The position numbers and the translations under genes are program-made. The notes under the pieces are model-generated. The model made no database searches. It saw only the letters and a program-made list of their open reading frames with translations, and had not been told where the DNA came from. DNA of 64,000 nucleotides from Deltaproteobacteria bacterium (GTDB lineage: Bacteria; Desulfobacterota; Binatia; HRBIN30; CADEER01), in assembly GCA_029262455.1 (NCBI GenBank), contig JAJCZJ010000005.1, positions 1-64,000 on the forward strand. Reading direction: 5' to 3'. Each line of letters opens with the position of its first letter. Position 1 is the stretch's first letter. This document shows positions 61,350-64,000 of this stretch, piece after piece.

Positions 61350-61829
61350 CTAGCCCGAAGACCCCTCATCGTCATGGTGCGGATGGAGCTCTGCATGTTC
61401 TTCGGGGGATTGCGGTCGAGTGTCATACCGAGCTCCAACACTTAGGATCAAGCGTCCGAGGTATTTCACGTTGGCGCACTGGTCCACTTCCGCCGCGTCG
61501 CAGGCCGCTGCGTCGGGGATGTAGAAGCGGATCGGTCCTCCTTTGTCCGCCGGCAGTGGCGCGTCACCGAGTCGGTATGCGATGATCGCTTCGCGGACGG
61601 CGCTCAGCGGGACGCTCGACGAGAAGCCGCCGTCGGTCGACTCGCAGGTGAGGTGGGTTACGTTCGGTTTGAGGCCGGCGCGGTTCAAAACCGATCGCAG
61701 GAGCACGCCACCGTCGTTGCGGCCGGGGATGTGATCGGAGATGTCGGCGATCTGATCCGGCAGCGCGGCGAGATCTTCGAAGGTGAGAGTTGCTTGGGAC
61801 AGTACTGCGCCTTCGATTCTTAGTGGCAT
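61350..61829 (-). CDS. molybdopterin-dependent oxidoreductase domain (sulfite-oxidase fold) protein
   Basis: A 159-residue protein resembling the Moco-binding domain of sulfite oxidase and MsrP: LRIEGAVLSQATLTFEDLAALP, VLLRSVLNRAGLKPNVTHLTCESTDGGF with the Moco-ligand Cys in HLTCES, and FYIPDAAACDA ... VKYLGRLILS. It is short and has no export signal, so enzyme activity is uncertain. A His-rich tail (HPHHDD) ends it. The start could be GTG 61838. Confidence 0.82.
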   Translation of the reverse strand: MPLRIEGAVLSQATLTFEDLAALPDQIADISDHIPGRNDGGVLLRSVLNRAGLKPNVTHLTCESTDGGFSSSVPLSAVREAIIAYRLGDAPLPADKGGPIRFYIPDAAACDAAEVDQCANVKYLGRLILSVGARYDTRPQSPEEHAELHPHHDDEGSSG

Positions 61830-61867
61830 AGCGACCACCCCCCAATTTCGCTCGCCTCCTTGCCTAG

Positions 61868-62341
61868 CTAGGCTTGGCCGCGGAAGGCTTTGATCACGTC
61901 TTCGGGCGCTTGGACCAGCTCGATCAAAACACCCTCACCGCCGATCGGGGAATCTTCGTTGCCCTTCGGGTGAATGAAGCAAACGTCGAAACCTGCGGCG
62001 CCTTTGCGGATACCGCCGGGGGTAAATCGCGTGCCCTTTGCGGTCAACCAATCCACGGCAGTCTTCAAGTCATCGATCCACAGTCCGACGTGATTGAGCG
62101 CCGGTTCGTGCACCTTCGGGCGCTTCTCCGGATCGATCGGCTGCATCAAGTCGACTTCGATCTTGAAGGGGCCGCTGCCGGCCTCGACAATGTCTTCGTC
62201 GACATTTTCCTTCTCGCTGCGGAAGTTGCCGGTCGGGTGTAGGCCCAGGGTGTCGACCCAGAGCTTGCGCAGCGCACCCTTATCGAGTCCACCGATCGCG
62301 ATTTGTTGGATACCTAATACGGAAAATGGTCGTTCGCTCAT
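61868..62341 (-). CDS. glyoxalase/VOC superfamily protein
   Basis: A 157-residue protein of two VOC half-modules: [13 protein letters not shown] ... [23 protein letters not shown] ... [12 protein letters not shown]. The second-module His and C-terminal Glu ligands are kept, while the first His is Gln, so metal binding may be altered. It resembles methylmalonyl-CoA epimerase-like and lactoylglutathione-lyase-like proteins. The start is a clear ATG. It is divergent from the PLP enzyme gene. Confidence 0.85.
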   Translation of the reverse strand: MSERPFSVLGIQQIAIGGLDKGALRKLWVDTLGLHPTGNFRSEKENVDEDIVEAGSGPFKIEVDLMQPIDPEKRPKVHEPALNHVGLWIDDLKTAVDWLTAKGTRFTPGGIRKGAAGFDVCFIHPKGNEDSPIGGEGVLIELVQAPEDVIKAFRGQA

Positions 62342-62448
62342 TTGTTGCCTCCGATCGAGTCAGTCTGCCAACGTATCCGCGACGCGACGTCCAGACAAGT
62401 TCGGGGTGGCAGAGTCTACAGTCCAAATTGAATCAGCTTCCAACGTAG

Positions 62449-62466
62449 GTCAGGCTCTAGCCTGAC
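62449..62466. promoter_or_regulatory. palindrome upstream of the PLP-lyase-like gene
   Basis: GTCAGGCT and AGCCTGAC flank CT. It lies about 100 bases before the PLP enzyme start and is a candidate operator or part of a leader structure. The leader after it is GC-rich with CGCAAAG, but I see no full riboswitch. Confidence 0.45.
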
Positions 62467-62568
62467 AATGCCTTTCCCAGGGAGCGACTGCGGGCGCAAA
62501 GGAGGGACCCCCGAAGGCTGGCATTGGGCGGTCCGGTCGACGTAAGGTTCAGGTCTGGAGGGATTTTA

Positions 62569-63792
62569 ATGGAACTGCCGAAGAAGGGCTCATCTGTCGA
62601 CGCGATCGTCGGCAAGATGAAGGAGAGAAAAGCGGCCGATGCCGACTGGCGCGGCGGCAAGACGTTTAGCCTGGTTTACCCAGCGGGTGAAGAAGTCGAT
62701 CACGCCCTGCATGAATTCAACAATCTCTATCTCTACGAGAATGCGCTCAATCCGTTCCGCTTCCCGAGCCTGCATACGATGGAGAAGGAAGTCGTCGCAA
62801 TGACGACCAACATGCTGCACGGTGACGAGAACGCCGCGGGGTCGATGACCTCCGGCGGCACCGAAAGTATCTTGATGGCGGTCAAGACGGCGCGCGATCG
62901 AGCTCGCGCCGAGCGCGGCATCACAGCGCCCCAGCTCCTCGCTCCAGTCTCGGCTCACCCGGCTTTCGCCAAGGCCTGCATCTACCTCGGACTGGAGCAC
63001 GTGCAGATCCCGCTTGCGGACGACTTGCGGGCAGATGTCGGTGCCGCAGAAAAACTCATCACCGACCGCACCGCCATCATGGTCGGGTCGGCGCCGAACT
63101 ACCCACACGGCATGATCGATCCGATTCCCGAGCTGGCGGCGATGGCTTCCGAGCGCAATATCCATTTTCACACCGACGCTTGCGTCGGCGGGTTCCTGCT
63201 GCCCTTTCTCGAAAAGAACGGACACCCAGTTCCGCCCTTCGACTTCCGCGTGCCGGGCGTCACCACCATCTCTGCCGACGTCCACAAGTACGGCTATTGC
63301 ACCAAGGGAGCATCGGTCATCGCGCACCGCCACAAGGACACCGCGCAGTACCAGATGTTCCTCTACGACAAGTGGCCCGGCGGAGTTTACGGTTCCTTTG
63401 CCATGGCCGGTGCCAGGCCCGCCGCGCCCGTCGCCGCCGCCTGGGGGATCATGAATTTCCTCGGCGAAGAAGGCTACTGCCGACTGGCAGGGCGCGCCCT
63501 CGCAGCGGCCCAAAAACTGCGCGCTGGTATCGAGGCAATTCCACAGCTGCGCATCTGGGGAGACCCAATCGCCTCGCTGCTGGCCTTTGGATCCGACGAA
63601 CTCGACATCATGGCGGTGGGTGATGTCATGGACGACCACGGCTGGCACCTCGACCGCCAGGAGAACCCTTCCGCCCTGCATATGATGGTATCTCCGGAGC
63701 ACGAGCGTATTGCCGATCAATTTCTCGCCGACCTCGCAGCGGCCGTCGCCGAGCACGGGAAATCGCGCGGCGTTGAAGCACGCTACTCTTAA
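62569..63792 (+). CDS. PLP-dependent lyase/decarboxylase, sphingosine-phosphate-lyase-like
   Basis: The 407-residue fold-type I PLP enzyme has SGGTESILMAVKTARDRAR, the Asp loop HFHTDACVGGFLLP and the PLP Lys in SADVHKYGYCTKGAS. The pattern is that of sphingosine-1-phosphate lyase and group II decarboxylase relatives; it could cleave a phosphorylated amino alcohol or decarboxylate an amino acid. GGAGGG lies seven bases before the ATG. It is soluble: no membrane anchor is seen, unlike the eukaryotic S1P lyase. Confidence 0.88.
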   Translation: MELPKKGSSVDAIVGKMKERKAADADWRGGKTFSLVYPAGEEVDHALHEFNNLYLYENALNPFRFPSLHTMEKEVVAMTTNMLHGDENAAGSMTSGGTESILMAVKTARDRARAERGITAPQLLAPVSAHPAFAKACIYLGLEHVQIPLADDLRADVGAAEKLITDRTAIMVGSAPNYPHGMIDPIPELAAMASERNIHFHTDACVGGFLLPFLEKNGHPVPPFDFRVPGVTTISADVHKYGYCTKGASVIAHRHKDTAQYQMFLYDKWPGGVYGSFAMAGARPAAPVAAAWGIMNFLGEEGYCRLAGRALAAAQKLRAGIEAIPQLRIWGDPIASLLAFGSDELDIMAVGDVMDDHGWHLDRQENPSALHMMVSPEHERIADQFLADLAAAVAEHGKSRGVEARYS

Positions 63793-63825
63793 TCGCTGAT
63801 CACGAGCCGAAGGAAACGAGCCGAT

Positions 63826-64000
63826 ATGAAAGCCAAGTCCATGTGGTTGGGGCCCATCGTTGTTGCGCTGGTCGCGGCCCTCGCAAGCGCGCAAGACACG
63901 ACATCGCCGGTAGGCGACGAGGAACGCGCCAAGGATATCGCAGCCCGTCGCGCCGAGCGCGACGCAAACCGCCTCGAGAGACTCCCGAGCCGTCCGGTCA
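63826..64000 (+). CDS. start of an exported protein, truncated by the window end
   Basis: An ATG preceded by AAGGAAACGAG opens a frame of 58 codons that runs off the edge. MKAKSMWLGPIVVALVAALA followed by SAQD is a signal peptide with likely cleavage after ASA, and the following part is charged (RAKDIAARRAERDANRLERL). The rest is outside the window, so no family can be given. Confidence 0.75.
   Translation, partial: MKAKSMWLGPIVVALVAALASAQDTTSPVGDEERAKDIAARRAERDANRLERLPSRPV

Noticed and set aside
62449-62568. A c-di-GMP or other riboswitch before the PLP enzyme gene
   Set aside because: Only CAGGG and CGCAAAG resemble the c-di-GMP-I consensus; the tetraloop and receptor elements are missing.
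62590-63894. A 434-codon minus-strand frame across the PLP enzyme gene
   Set aside because: It lies antisense to a clear PLP enzyme with conserved motifs; its translation has no recognisable domain.

Overview
The window is GC-rich (about 60 percent by eye), densely coding chromosomal DNA with genes on both strands, mostly in short operons. A lipopolysaccharide heptosyltransferase, OmpA-type porin, RND exporters, lipoproteins and TonB/Tol-type motor genes show a Gram-negative cell. The mix of DUF4197, LemA/TPM, acyl-CoA genes, CaiB-type CoA transferase and MMPL/Ycf48 exporter suggests an uncultured deltaproteobacteria-like lineage (Binatota, Desulfobacterota or Myxococcota), but no rRNA or other marker settles this. 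There are no tRNA or rRNA genes, insertion sequences, CRISPR arrays or phage genes.

Layout. 0-5 kb: a 52-bp tandem repeat, then a leftward four-gene operon (ExbB, ExbD, a TonB-anchored vWA protein, a periplasmic TPR protein) that resembles Tol-Pal/Ton with a vWA protein in place of TolA/TonB. 5-13 kb: CDF metal transporter, serine hydrolase, ketopantoate reductase-like enzyme, JAMM peptidase, alpha/beta hydrolase, amidase, MiaB and a methyltransferase. 13.5-18 kb: membrane proteins, a LemA-TPM-TPM-SnoaL operon and DUF4197. 18-25.6 kb: a close run of zinc ribbon, signal-less BtuF-like protein, CaiB-type CoA transferase and GT39/ArnT-like glycosyltransferase, then a GST divergent from a MocR regulator. 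25-34 kb: VOC and SRPBCC proteins, a hydrolase, NUDIX, acyl-CoA dehydrogenase, RND exporter with Ycf48-like partner, and acyl-CoA ligase, probably acyl/lipid metabolism and export. 34-38 kb: OmpA, WaaF-like heptosyltransferase, double-hotdog dehydratase and an orphan pilin.

38-42.5 kb is a probable light-response cluster: photolyase with a tiny leader ORF, a MerR/B12 regulator of the CarH/LitR type, a conserved small protein, PlsC and SRPBCC. 42.7-49.8 kb: a lipoprotein paired with a non-canonical Lgt, a DUF1232 protein with a histone-like lysine tail, a TVP38 plus disulfide-oxidoreductase operon, and DUF3047 divergent from trans-aconitate methyltransferase across a 21-bp palindrome. 50-57 kb: lipoprotein, sirtuin, Zn alcohol dehydrogenase and an HAE1 RND pump with adaptor. 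57-64 kb: ABA4-like protein, GNAT, membrane-anchored MutS-like ATPase, a HisI homologue with altered metal ligands, GST, Moco-domain protein, VOC, a sphingosine-phosphate-lyase-like PLP enzyme and the start of a secreted protein cut by the window edge.

The most notable systems are the ExbBD-vWA-TPR operon, the B12-photoreceptor cluster and the HisI-like enzyme. Start sites were chosen from ribosome binding sites, overlaps and family N-termini; several are uncertain and flagged. All functions are inferred from sequence alone.
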